Shown here: in pieces, positions 47,501 through 62,420 of the stretch
How the letters are laid out: the number at the start of each line of letters is the position of its first letter
Numbering within the stretch: position 1 is the stretch's first letter
Assembly (NCBI RefSeq): GCF_011397635.1
Contig: NC_064767.1
Location: 20,944,537 to 21,008,536, forward strand
Direction of reading: 5' to 3'
DNA from: Epinephelus fuscoguttatus
Taxonomy: Eukaryota > Chordata > Actinopteri > Perciformes > Serranidae
DNA length: 64,000 nucleotides
Notes under the pieces: generated by a model
Told to the model about the DNA's origin: nothing
The model's input: the letters and a program-made list of their open reading frames with translations, nothing else
Database searches by the model: none
Program-made: the position numbers and the translations under genes

Positions 47501-50500
47501 GAGCTACCAGTGTCCTTCTGGGGAACCTCGGAGGATAACAAAGGGTCTGACCTATCCCTTTTATCGTTTTCCACGCTTCTTTTCCTCAAACTCTCTTCAT
47601 CTGGTTTTGGAGGTGACCTTAACTCTATTAACAAAGTATGATTCTGGGTGAAATTTAAATAGGCTTGCTGCGCCCCTGTTGATGGTTGTCTCTTTACACA
47701 AGTTTTGGGTGTCAGTGATGCACAGGATGACTGGGTGGGTTTAAACGTGGATGACAGTTCCAGGCATGCTGACTGACCACGTGCTGGTTCTGGTTCTGAG
47801 CACAGATGGCGATCGATGGTTTTGGGTGACAGTTCCAAGACTGAAGAATGCATCGATGATGGCTGAGACATCAGTGAAGTGTTGAGTGAGTTGCCAACAG
47901 TAGGCTTTGGTGTCTGTGCTTTGCCTGTGTTTATAGCTGGAAGACACAGTTTCTTGGCACTGTCGTCACAGTCCTCAAACTCCCTGCACCTCTTCTGAGA
48001 TGAGCAATTATAGTCCACGACTGGGGACAAAAAAAGACATCAAAATATACCTTTTTTAAGAATGTAAAAATTCAAATAATTATACATATACTGCAATTTG
48101 TGGCATGTAAAAGTAACAGCTTCTTACGAAACTACCAACAGTTCAAGCTCATGTTTATGTTTCCAGGTTTTTAGCAACTTGTTAAAAACACAAGTGCAAA
48201 AGCCAAGTAATTCCTATGAACACTGTAGTACAGAAAACATGAATATCGATGATAAAGAGGGGAAGTTTCTGGATGATTAAAGCTGATATTTTTTACATTA
48301 TTTTTTTAATCTGTTATGGTGGACTGTAGTGAAACATTAAAAATAGTACTGTAGCTGAGGATGACAATTATACTCTGCGACTGAGGAAATGTCAACCCAA
48401 TTATTTATGACATGCCAGACTAGTTGACTTTCCCAACGCCATCTCTGTTTATCACTGAGGTAAATCAAATTCACATTACACACAGGTCAATAACAATTTC
48501 AGTGCAGTCATGCTATAAGATGGAAAAATCTTGTTCTGCAAACTCAAAAGCCTGTTGTCACTTACTGCAAGATAACATGCAAACAAGGTTAAAGATTGCA
48601 GCTTTATGAGTAACAGGTGGAAAGTGAAAAATGGGCAGATTTACTTTGACATTATTACCTGGAATTAAGTTTTCTCTTGAAGGTGTTCGTTTATGTTGTT
48701 GGTCCTACAAAAGAAAAGAACAGAACAATGTGACTATTTAAGAAGCAGGCTTCTTTTAGTAAAAAAAACACAGCAACATTAGCGTTGCTATGCAGAACTC
48801 CAAACTAACTTTTTCCACTGGTAGCACTGGTACTAGCTGTGGACAATTTTAGTAGCACCACCTACATCAACATGTAACACAACAGTTAAAGTTTGCTGGT
48901 GTTTGCTGGGAACATAGATGAAATCACCAATGTTCACACCTCAAGTATTTATATATATATAAAGCTATCTCAAGTTGCAAAATGTTGGACTTTAATTCTG
49001 GCAATCCTCCAAACTGACACCAACAATCCTGTATAGTAGACTTTTACATAAATATCAGTAAATTAAACTAAATACAGCCCTGTGATAGTCTGGTGACCTG
49101 TTTTAGGTGTACCCCACCTCTGGCCAAATGTCAGCTGGGATAAGCTGTAGCCCCCTCGCAACCCTCGTCAAGATAAGCGGTTATGGATAATAAATTAATG
49201 AATAAATGAATGAATTAACTTAACACTTAACACCTGGCAAATGCTCTTTAACTTATCAAAGGTATATCACCTGAATTTTTGTTTTAAAAAGTCTTATTAA
49301 AAAGACTGAGAACCCAGCATCATGCTCTCTTCAACGCCACAAGCCTGATTTGAGGTTCGACTTCCAGATTATCAAAACCCCCGACCTGAACTTGATGTTT
49401 GATGGAGCATGACAAATGTTACCTGGCAAGGAGCTACAGGACTGTGCATGTTGGGTAAACTGGAACCACTACTGCTGACAGAAGACTGGGGACTCGGAGA
49501 AGGCTGGTAGACAAGCGGGGGCACCTGGCTGTCAGAGGGACCACTGGCAGGACTCCAGTGTTCTGAGCCTGAGGGGGCCAGTGTGCAAACTCCTTGAACT
49601 GCTCTGGTGTTGAATGATGAGGTAATAGGGGGTCGATGGAGCTGGATAGTTTGTATGGACCCTCTCACCTCGCTTGATTGAGCCTAACAGACAGAGTAAA
49701 CATTAATAGCCACAACAATTTAGCACCACATACTGCTATACTGTAGTACAGGTTATAAACAAGACAGTTTTTTAAACAAGCCCTGGTTTCACTGATGGCT
49801 ATATTGAAAAAAAGAAAACAATACCTTGTTTGATTCTTGTCTTTGTGCAGTTACATTTTTGCTTCCTGAGTAAGACCAGTTGTCCTTGGATTCAGTCCCT
49901 TGATCTCTCCTGATGTGGGAAGATGGGGAGTGGTTGCTTAAATCCTTCATGAATTGAGGGGGTGCAGGGTAAAAGACGCCCGGTGGCCTATTAGCTGTAG
50001 TACTACTACTAGTTGGTGTGACTGGAGCATACCCAGATGGGCAGAAAGACCCTGGGGGTTGACGCTGTTGGTGGGGCTGAGGACCCAGTCTGCCTCTTGG
50101 CATGGTTTGGAACCTATTCACGGAGGCACCAATGTTAGTTGGGCTGCTTGGAACAAACCCTGATGAATGGACTGGTCCCGGAGGATAAGGGGGGTGCCAT
50201 GGTGGACCCAGTCTGTCCCTGTAGCATGGCTCAGGGCTTTGAAATGGCAACATTCTCCTAGAAGATGGGTGAGAGAGCCAGTTAGGGACCTGAGAGGGCT
50301 TCACTGGAGTCTCCTGGAGAAAAGGTGTGAAATGGGATCTGAAGTGCTGCTGGATTACGAGGTCCTTCACTAAAACAGAGAAGACACACATGTGGATCAT
50401 GGCCTAACATACCCTAAAATATGGGGTGCCACTGAATGCTCAAGTTTAAACAGGTCTACCTGTTGTCATTTGTCAGCCAGCAAGGGCCCATGATGCTTAT

Positions 50501-53452
50501 AGCTGTGGCTGAAACTGTTCCATATAAATCAAGTGCCGTTCAATTGATTTTGCTTTTGTTGTACACTGTTGTTAAATTAAGCTGCTGCAAGTGTGACAAT
50601 TTTTTCAATAAATTAAAAAAGCAACAACAAGATTTTGCCAACTACCAAACCTTCAAACATTTGTTATGTCAGGGAGAAAAGGTCCCGAAAATACAGCATG
50701 TTATATAAGGCGCCAGGAAAATCTAAGGACCTGTTCACTTGCTAGTTTAACACTGTTCAAACAAGCCTAAGTTTGGGAGGGTAAGCCCTCACTGCCTTGC
50801 CTGGGAAAAAAGACAAATGACTCATGTTTTATTTGCTCGGGGCAGATGCAGATTCACATTTGTGATACGGTCAGGTGATGTCAGGCTACTCACTGCCACC
50901 AAAACCCTAAAAAAAATTAGTACAAGATTAGTAACAAAGACTATGACAATTACATGATTATAACAATTACAATCACAACATATCACATCACATTGATAGC
51001 TGTCCTCTTCATAGGGGCTTTTAATGTATTTTAAAAACTGAATGGATAGACTGTTGAGTCAACATTGTGTGCACTGCATGGCTCTCGTTATATGTACTTC
51101 CATGAAAACACCATACAGCACACCAAATATTAATTACACCACCACATAGCTATAACTGCATATACACTGACAGGAGTGTGTTTTAGCAGTGCAGAATAAA
51201 TATGTCCACTCACCCCTGGCCACAAAGACAACTGGCTGACATATTCAAATTATCTAGATTTAACTTCCTCAGAATCCGTCAGACAAAAGACTATGTTCAG
51301 AAGTTCATACCATCTTATGAGACTGTAACTGACTCTACACTTAGATCCATTGTCAAGCTCCCACCATATACTCTTTGCCTGGTATATATCCTTTAAACAG
51401 CTCTGCAGGGGGAAAAGGTGAACTCGTCTCAATAAGAGAGAAATGGGAAAAAGCTTTATATATCCAGATTGCAAAGTAACAATTGAATGAATGAACGCTC
51501 TATTAATGTCAAACACTGCCTAATGTAACTGAAAATAGCACGTAGACTGCATATGCACAAATATAAGATCAGTAAATGGTTCCCCCACTATATCCATTCT
51601 GTACTTTAAGTGGCAATCTAATGAAGCCAGTCTAATAAATTGTTTTATAATGTGTCCTAAGATTCAGAAGAACTGGTGCACCATTTGTCATAAAACTTCA
51701 AATAATTCTCGATTCAAGAATTGAGCTTGAACCATACACAATTATTTTTAACATTTACCAACCTCACACTGGCTCAAAAATGACTTTTAACCTATTTTCT
51801 TATCTTGAGTGAGTTGCTTGCTATTGTTGTAGAAGGGTAAAAACATCCCTAATGTTAAAATGTGGTTTGATGACCTTTTCAGTACTTCTGAGGCAGAGAG
51901 GATCAGATATATTAGAAATGAGCAGGTGAACTAATTTCATGCCAGCTAGCAACATTTTATTCAACATTTGGAGAGGATAACAGTGTAATGTCATTCGTGT
52001 CACCAATTTAATGTGGGAGTTTTAGGGATCGTTTAAGTTGGGCGTTTTGTCTCCTTTTTTGTTTTTTGTTTGTCTCTTCTTTTTTCTATTTTCTTATTTT
52101 CTATAAATCCTACAAAGAACACTGTGTTTGCATTAGTTTTGTAAATGCTCCAGTTATCTTCATATCGCATGTCCCTCATTTGCAACATCTCAACATGTAA
52201 ATATGCAGTACAATACTCTCATTCACAAAGGTGGGGTGGACAAAATACAGGAACCACCTTCAAAGGGAAACAAACGCACTGCTCCAAAACTACTACAAAA
52301 CTGAATCAACTGAAACCTCTTTAAAACATCCATTTATTATTTCTATTTTTATTTATAGCTGGGTTGTTGAATGAACTGCATTTTATTTATTAGTTTTGGG
52401 TAGGTATACCCAGTAAAAACAACTCTGAATGCCTACTAAGGTTGACCAGGCTGCTCTACAGGAACTTAAAGTTCACCATAATAAACAGTTGTGTTATGAC
52501 CAGCATCACGGTGTAAATCTAATTAATACTCTGTTATTTTCAGCAGACAGCAGCACCTGACGGTGCAGGATGCGACACTCCGACCCACCTTTATTCCTCG
52601 GGGATAAATTTTCAGTATGTTTTCTGCAAGAAAGCCAGAGAGGAGGAACTGATCATGTTTGGATTATCAAAGTCACCAAGCCGACAGTCAAGCAGTTTAG
52701 CAGCGTAGTTTTCAAGTAAAATGATACAGAAGTCCAGTTAGTGGGAAACATTATCGAGAGAGCTGGCTGAAGTTAGCACTCCTAAATATTATTAGATATA
52801 ATTAACGGTTTGACGGTTGGTTTCACCGTTGATTAACTGCACGTACAGTACTACCTACTGTGCACGCGCTACAAGTGACGTAACGTCCCGTGCTTCTTTC
52901 TTCCCTTGGCCATTACCAACAAGACACCTGCTAGTCAGCTCGCCAATCACATTACGCTAGTGACAACAACACGAGAAAATATCATAACTTTATCCTGCGG
53001 CTGTGTCGCTTTGACATTATATTATTTATCCACAGTACCCCTTCAAAACCCCAAACACAAACACACGTTATCAAAGTAACGTTAACACAAAGATAAATGT
53101 TAGTAAAGTTAGTGTTTATGTTAACAACTAAATGAAGTAGGTAGCTAACGCTAGCTAGATAACTGACATGAAGGTGTGAACATGGCGGCAGTGTGTTGGT
53201 TACCGTTAAGTCTTTATATTGTGACAAACACGAACAGCCCTCTTTACAGTAAGTACGTAGTCGAGCAGACATAACGGACTCACTCACAGTGCCTGCCTAA
53301 CTACATACAACTGAATATTAGCAAGTTCCTATTTCAGGAAGTGTTCTGTTTAGCTAGCTTGCTAACGCGCTGTCAACTTAGCTATGGAGTGCAAATAAAG
53401 TCCGCAGGTTTTCTTACCGAGTGTTTCCTTGGTTTTCTGTTGCTTTTCTCAT
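37801..53452 (-). CDS. slf2: SMC5-SMC6 complex localization factor 2 (SLF2/FAM178A), 21 coding exons, extended C terminus
   Basis: Coding exons: 53452-53418, 52623-52589, 50369-49825, 49683-49423, 48704-48659, 48020-46558, 46446-46364, 46261-46148, 46044-45877, 44621-44516, 44426-44339, 44242-44101, 43985-43898, 43756-43580, 42322-42228, 42105-42018, 41886-41764, 41567-41490, 41393-41307, 38785-38717, 38562-37801. Phases agree throughout, giving 1550 aa. The N-terminal half is disordered and Ser/Pro-rich, with a conserved IPNDIDELFTPDPLTYVF block near residues 550-570. From about residue 800 comes the conserved helical domain (MMSVHNERIVS, LADVALVLMNMGI, LFPFENLQPPF, VKCDIRESEKCLYRSK, KDLVARIYTKW). 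SLF2, with SLF1 or SIMC1, brings SMC5/6 to damaged or foreign DNA in the nucleus. The human protein ends at a DFWVP-like motif (here YDYWQP); this one continues for ~244 acidic residues. Confidence 0.95.
37981..38340 (-). repeat. slf2: Six 60-bp tandem repeats coding 20-aa units
   Basis: The period is exactly 60 bases: blocks starting at 37981, 38041, 38101, 38161, 38221 and 38281 align without gaps. Alternate units are more alike: units ending KPEET.G match each other and units ending KPDETEA match each other, giving a 120-bp higher-order period. Each unit holds one [V/I]KP[D/E] motif. Confidence 0.95.
38786..41306 (-). other. slf2: slf2 intron, 2.5 kb
   Basis: It separates the last two short domain exons. 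A short (GT)n run lies near 40804-40823. No other coding sequence was recognised. Confidence 0.6.
44899..44927. repeat. Poly-T run
   Basis: A homopolymer of close to 30 T in an slf2 intron. No retrocopy was recognised beside it. Confidence 0.9.
45182..45650. repeat. Dispersed LINE-derived repeat
   Basis: GATTAACTTTATTGTCTCAC...GAGAAATTTG and, further on, CTTCTACCAGATGGTAGAAG are phrases seen in a common teleost interspersed repeat. On the minus strand it ends in an AATAAAGTTAATCTTG tail like a LINE 3' end. It lies in the slf2 intron 44622-45876. Confidence 0.5.
49079..49222 (+). repeat. LINE/SINE 3'-end fragment
   Basis: GTGATAGTCTGGTGACCTG through GGGATAAGCTGTAGCCCCC and AGATAAGCGGTTATGG, with a GAATGAAT tail, is a well-known fish retroelement 3' end. 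It lies in an slf2 intron. Confidence 0.6.
50370..52588 (-). other. slf2: slf2 intron, 2.2 kb
   Basis: AT-rich with many short open frames lacking similarity. No exon is needed here, because the flanking exon phases already match. Confidence 0.6.
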
Positions 53453-53610
53453 TTTGAGGACGAGACCGGCTGACAATATGCACAGACATTGACAAAACCC
53501 AGAGCTCCAATGCTACAAACATCTCATCGTCTGCTTCACTCCCGCCTGCAGCCGCTGAAGCCGAATCGCTTCACTATGCGAAATGCATTGTGGAGCTTGG
53601 AGTCCAACAT
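53453..53610 (-). promoter_or_regulatory. slf2: slf2 5' UTR and promoter
   Basis: The short first coding exon (ATG at 53452, 12 codons before the donor) is preceded by a more GC-rich stretch. An ATGCATTGTGGAGCTTGG segment at about 53583-53600 resembles the ZNF143/SBS promoter element. No TATA box is evident. The start site is inferred. Confidence 0.4.
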
Positions 53611-54144
53611 AAAGGTATAGTCCACCAAAATCGACTGAAGTTCATCTTCTTTCAGAGGAATTTTTATTTTATTTTTTCAACTTTTGATTGATAAGTATTT
53701 TTCATGGCTTTTTTCCTTTATGGATCATTTTATGTAGTGGTTATTGTTCACTTCTATTGACCAGAGTCTTTCCCTAAAATCCTTCTTTATAATGGGCATC
53801 TGTGTGAGTTGGATGAAAAACAAAGTAAATTGTAAATAAACAAAGAAAATTAATTTGATAGACATTCATGTTGGTCAGGTTCCCATGTTTGGTCTGGGAG
53901 AGATGATAAACACATCTTTAAAAAATGATTTTCCAATTTTAATGTTACTTTAAATAGGCTGCTGATATAAGTGAGTTTGGCCACCAATACTTGTATTTTC
54001 ATAATAAAAATGAACTGACCAGCTAACCTGAGGTTAGCATGTAACTCCTATAACTACTACTATAACTATACTATACTATAACTACTATACTACGTGGAAA
54101 ATATATATATATATTTATGTAAAACAGGACAAGCAGACACAACA

Positions 54145-55056
54145 GCATTAGATGTGTACATTTATTACCATCAGAGGTTCGGGGTACATTTAATCAGCAC
54201 AGAGGGATTTACATTTAACAAAGAAAATGGCAGTACTGTAAGACACAATGGGACATTTCAAACCAAATCTTAGCAGACTGTTTTCTTAAAACCACCACTG
54301 CTTCCTCATTAGGCAGTGAGGCCAGCCTAGGCATTTACGGTAGGAAGAGGAGGTGGAGGCACGTAAATACTATGACACCAAGAGGCAGAGACAGACTTAT
54401 GGCAGTCAAACAGAGAAAATTTAGACCGTATCTTCGGTTAAAGTACTGTGAAGCTGGCTGGCTTTAATCAAAATAATGGGTTTATCACTTATACAGTGCA
54501 ATACTGCAGTGTTAGGCACCATTAAAATTGGACTCAACTTGATGAAACACAGAGAAAAATACAAATGGTCAGACACTGCACAAACAACATACAAGGACAC
54601 GACACAAATACTATTTAAAGTAAGAGAAAAGGACTGAGGTCCTAACTGTCCCATCCTGCTCTCAAGAGACTGCAGAATTGCATCCCTTCATCAGTGGAAT
54701 GCATCAATTAAATGCTTTGAAATGTGAGATAGAAAATATTCTGTCTATCCTTAACAGTGGTCCCTTTCATGTTAAAAAAAATCTCATACAAACTCTAAAA
54801 ATTGCCATAGAGCGTAAATAAAATTAAGTATTTTTTAAATTACATTACATTAGACTACAATATCCCACTGCCTAAATCATCTGATAAATAATACTGTTGT
54901 CCCAGGCAGGTAATGATGAAGTCAGTATAATCAGACAATAACTTTCTTAAGACCATAAGTGCATTTGTAAAACAGTATCTCAAAGAAACATACAGTATAC
55001 ACATGGGCAAACAGATGCTTATTCTCCTCTGTTTGTCTTAATTGTGTTGTCAACCT

Positions 55057-55104
<48 letters not shown>

Positions 55105-55579
55105 ATCAAAACTCTCATCAGTTCTGACATTCAACATCCCAGCCTTGGGCACCACAGCATTAGACACTTGTCTTTTTCAAACTATGTTGTGTGTTTTGAT
55201 GGCAATGTTTTAATCATTAAAAGGGCTACTACTTAAATATTCAAGTAAACAGATTAGAAACTGTCTTTATCAGCAATGCTATTAATTTCATTTCAGTGCT
55301 ACATTCTCAGAGGTTGTCATATTAATGGACCATTTTAGCAAAATTCTTTACAATCTCTTGAGAGCTATGGCTCCCCTGGCCCTAATATATCCCAATCTTT
55401 CACCATCTACTATCCCTGCAGTGTGCAAGTAGAGTGAGGTTGCCTTTGACAACAATCTGCAGTGTACTCTTCATGTATTACAATCCAAAATAAATTAGGA
55501 TTTAGGAAAAACACTAATCTGAGGTCAGGTGTTAGGGACAACCCACTCTGTCATACACAGAGCCGGCTTTTCTCTGTCT
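54145..55579 (-). other. pgam1: pgam1 3' untranslated region
   Basis: No other gene lies between the TAA stop (55580-55582) and an AATAAA on the minus strand (plus TTTATT at 54161-54166). This predicts a ~1.4-kb 3' UTR, which contains a (CA)20 run in the transcript sense. Confidence 0.55.
55063..55103. repeat. (TG)20 microsatellite
   Basis: An uninterrupted TG dinucleotide run on the plus strand, reading (CA)n in the predicted pgam1 3' UTR. Confidence 0.97.
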
Positions 55580-58372
<2,793 letters not shown>

Positions 58373-58479
58373 GATTTATGATAATAAACCTAAATAAAAG
58401 TTAGTCTATTAAATAATCTTTTTAAAATGATGCAGAAGATGTTGTACTCTCCACTCCAGAGAAGAGAACGGGTCCACTC

Positions 58480-58620
58480 GTTGGCTGCCGAACCGGTGAG
58501 GACTTTTAATCCGTGCTCTTATCCCGTGGATTGGTTACTCCCCTACTTCCGGGTTTCCACATCCAATGAGATCCCGCTAAAATACCCCTCTGTTATCTCT
58601 CGACCAATCACAGCGGTGGG
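58480..58620 (-). promoter_or_regulatory. pgam1: pgam1 promoter
   Basis: Two inverted CCAAT boxes (58563-58567 and 58604-58608) flank a TATTTTA box-like sequence (plus strand 58578-58584), upstream of the 5' UTR of the ATG at 58372. The spacing suggests transcription starts near 58540-58555. This is inferred from motifs only. Confidence 0.5.
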
Positions 58621-58875
58621 CGTTCTGTTCCCTGACCTTCATACTGTACATTGTACCGTATTGACTTTTCATTGTGTTTTTCTCTTAACCCCACATTTAT
58701 CCATTTATTATGTATATTATATTATTTAATGTGATTATAACCTCCTGTTTACATTATCAAAATGATGTTACAATGTTTTTTTTTATGTTTTTATAAAAAT
58801 ATAAAGGGGTAGGACTAGAAAAGTTTTTTTTTTACTTCTTGTTTATTATTTGATTCTGCTTTGTCTGTTTCGTTT

Positions 58876-59382
58876 TGTTAGGACTGCACCTGGTCCCCCC
58901 CCCCCTTTCTGTGTGAGTGTGAGCAGGTGAGGCAGGCTGCAGCAATCATCTCCACACCTGCAATCATTCAGCAATCTACTTGGAGTATTTGAGACCGGCT
59001 CTTCTCTGCAGTCGTCGCCAATTTGTTGTCAACCTTTGTATGGTAAAGCTCTTGGCACCTGTTTTGCACCAGGTTTTGTGCATGTTTGTTTTTTTGGCCA
59101 TTTACCTCATTCCTAACTCTGATCTCCTCGGTTTCCAGTTTGCATCTCCGGAACTTCAGCTGCTGACCTGCCTCACCTGCTACTGTCTGTGCCCGCTGCA
59201 GTCCAGCCTCAAGCTGCATCCTCCTCAGCCTGCTCTGCTCCACTGCCTGCCCCACTCCTCTGACACCCAATCCTGGATCTACAACTAGTATAATTCTCTT
59301 GGTGGAGCAAATAAATCCTTTTTGAACTGAGCTCTGTGGTTGTCTGCATTATTGAGTCCACCTGTCGTTCTTTAACTCAACA
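58876..59382. mobile_element. Probable solo LTR of a retrotransposon
   Basis: A 507-bp block starts TGTTAGG and ends AACTCAACA (TG...CA), flanked by a GTTT duplication (58872-58875 and 59383-59386). An AATAAA lies in its 3' third (near 59309). No coding region or second LTR is present. The family was not identified. Confidence 0.6.
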
Positions 59383-59722
59383 GTTTTATGTCGTATGCTT
59401 TATTTTTGTTTGACTTTTTGTTTCTTTTAACATGTTCAATAAAATCGTTCAATTCAAATTCAACGATGTAAAATGTAATTTCAATGTTAACTTAGTTGCA
59501 AAAACACACATTAAAGCAAAAAAAAGCAGTTGGCAGCAGAACTCAGCCTGTTCTCTATTTCACAAGGAGGTACATGGACATAGTTATACATTTAAGTAGA
59601 CAAAAGTATGCAGAAAGGGGCATTTTAAGCAAGAAGGCCTACGGACTGCTGAACCAATTGTTGATTTTCCTCTTCATCTGTAGGTGGTGAACTTGGTCGG
59701 TAAAACATACAGCTCAGTTCAA

Positions 59723-59960
59723 TTTTTTATTTATGAAGCCCAATATCACAAATCACACTTTGCCTCACAGGGTGTTACAGCATACAACATCCCTGTGTCC
59801 TTGGACCCTCACAGCAGATAAGGGAAAAACCCTTTAACGGGTAACAAAAAATGGTAGAAACCTTGGGAAGAGCAGCTGAGGAGACAGTAATCAGTAATCC
59901 ATATGATAAAATAAAGCTGAAGTTACTTCTGCCCAATAACTGCCCATGGCATCATGCCAC
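59723..59960. repeat. Teleost interspersed repeat
   Basis: TTTATTTATGAAGCCCAATATC through TTTGCCTCACAGGGTGTTACA and ATGGTAGAAACCTTGGGAAG matches a repeat seen widely in fish genomes. The class is uncertain (retroelement 3' region likely). Confidence 0.5.
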
Positions 59961-60084
59961 CAGTGCAACAGTCATGGTATATATCTTTTGAGAGGTACTA
60001 AAACAGATTTGAGGAGAAACAGCATATTAGGAATAAGATACTGATGTGAAATGGGACCAAGCCAAGATTTGCATGTGAGGCCCA

Positions 60085-60345
60085 TGTGGGTAGTAAATAG
60101 GCCCTGTATGGGATTGTTCACAGGTTCCATATTGGCCCCCATGTGGGTGGGTTTACCCAAGTGGGCCCCAGATAAGATGAACATTTTGGGCCCATACCTA
60201 CTTGGTAGCCAAGTAGCGCAAGCATAACCCATGTGTGGACCACTTGGGTAAACCCACCCATGTGGGCAATGGGCATGGGGCCAATATGGAACCCACAGAC
60301 AGTCCTTTATAGGGTGCATTCTTCAGCCTATTTCCTACTCACATG
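60085..60345. repeat. Long imperfect inverted repeat (hairpin element)
   Basis: GGTTCCATATTGGCCCC at about 60122-60138 is inverted near 60277-60293. GTGGGTGGGTTTACCCAAGTGG (22 bases) is inverted as CCACTTGGGTAAACCCACCC...; further matching sequence extends the arms on both sides of a ~60-base loop. No coding frame is conserved. Confidence 0.8.
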
Positions 60346-62294
60346 CGCCCCACATACAATAGGTAAAATATTACAGAGCACTAAAGATACAGTTTAATGA
60401 GCAGATATCAGTGTTGAAAGGAAAGAACAGCTCTCAGATGTATGGATGCATTTTGAGCCAGTATGGAGGATGTTTTTTTGGAGTATTAAGTACTGCATTT
60501 AAATTGCATATTGGCAAACAAAACCTTTGACCAGTTTATAAAAATAAGATTTGTGATTGTGCATGCACAGTATATTTGCACATTTGCAGTGCTATTATTA
60601 TAATCTGCTGGACACTCAAAACATGTCTAATAGAAGAAGACATTCTCTATCCCAAAACGTCTAGTAAAAGTTGTACGTTTTTACCATGACAGTGGAGTTT
60701 TCCAGTTGTTGTTTTTGTCTGGTGATGTTGTCAGCATGATGTCAGCATTTTACTCTGTTTCCCCCCCCTCGGCCAAACACGGATTCCCAGACTGTGAAAG
60801 GAATAATTCTTAACTTCAGGGCAGGATGGCAGTCACATGCATTTGTGAGAGGACAACTCAACAATAGAATATTATATGATAAACCAGACTGAACTCCAGG
60901 AGAGGGTAGAAGAGTTACATGGGGACATTCTCAGCCAATTCTGTAGTCACTCAGATGTAATTTAAAGGGGGTTTTAGGGACTTAAGAACCCAGGTATGTT
61001 TTTTTGTCAGGCATTAAACTTCATTCTTGACAGTGGAAAGACTGGTTTGACAAAACTAACTTGACTCAAGTCTAACACTAGCCTTTTCTTGACTGTTCAA
61101 CGAAACTTTATTACCTCCACGCTTAAACTAAACTAGACTGAGATAAATCAGCTAATTAACAAGGATAGTTGAAGGAAAATTGAGAAAACACACAGTTAAT
61201 CAACCACATTAGTGCCTCTTAAGGTTAAATGAATCGCAAAAAATGTCTCAGTTGGCCTCTGCGTGAACTCCAGTCATTCTGATGTTGCAAGCTGACATTA
61301 AATCACTTTAGTGTTTGGCTTCTCACCATGTCTGAGATTAATTATCTCACTTCTATTGACACATTACCAAATTCTTTTCAAGCCATTGCACAGTAGCTGT
61401 TCTATTACGTGGCATAGCATTATAACACTGTGCAGAATATGAACTGCTACATACTTTTATTTAACACTAACTTATAATTTGTGCTGCTGCCTTCATCTGA
61501 CATAATGGCCTTATAGTGGCTACTCATACGCTGTGGCTAAAACAGACGGTTTTGGCCTCTGTTGTGTGTTTGCAGTAATTCTGCTTGTGGATTTCCACTG
61601 TTTGGCTGCTGTCTAAAAGATGCAGCTTTGGTTTTGAAAAGCTGATCTTGATCATACAGGTCAAGTGAGAGGACTTCACTGCACTCTTTTGTTTACTGTA
61701 GCAAACTGTGATTAAGCTGCATCAAGCTATTAGAAGAGCACCTTATAGTTGTTATTTATTAAAACCACTAAACTTAAATGTGACATTCCTGTCTTTTCTA
61801 CAAGCTTGTGAAGGATAGTAAAGTTCAAAGAATTACATGTCTACTGTCAGGGGACGTGTTCAGGGGGCACCAGGATAAATAAACTTAGAACTTTATAAGG
61901 CAAGTTGGAAATTCATGCTTTGTGAAGCCCTATAACACCTCCTAGTGGGTAGATGAAATCATTGTTTATAGTTTTAAGCAGTCAGATTTGATCACAGTGA
62001 CATTTTATGCCTTGACAGTTGCGCAATAATGAGCTAGACTTTGAATATATAGTGATTTCATGTTTTTTAGTTGTACTACATTCTTCTATATGAAATTGGA
62101 CATTGTTATTTTGATCTAATTTGGGTGTTGCTACTGGACTTCTATGCAGAATTTTGACATTGCAGCGTAAGAACACCAAGATATCAAATAACGCAAACAT
62201 CTGTTATTATTTTTAAAATATCAGGGTCTTAGACACATTTCCATATTATTGACCAGAATAAATTGAGTGCATATGGTTTTAAAAAATATGTTTT

Positions 62295-62420
62295 TTAGGC
62301 AAGTAAAATGTATTTATATAGCACATTTTACACCAAAAGGCAACCCTAATTGTTTTATAGCTTACACAGGTGAAAGCAAGAAACACACACACATAGCACA
62401 TAGAGTAAAAACTATAAAAG
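62295..62420. repeat. L2-like 3' tail fragment
   Basis: AAATGTATTTATATAGCACATTTTA on plus is the inverse of the usual L2 tail (GTGCTATATAAATA). It is followed by a short CA-rich run. Fragmentary. Confidence 0.45.

Noticed and set aside
59972-60319. 115-codon minus-strand open frame
   Set aside because: It is the translation of the hairpin element; its MHMG/THMG-like words come from the CCCATGTGGG repeats.
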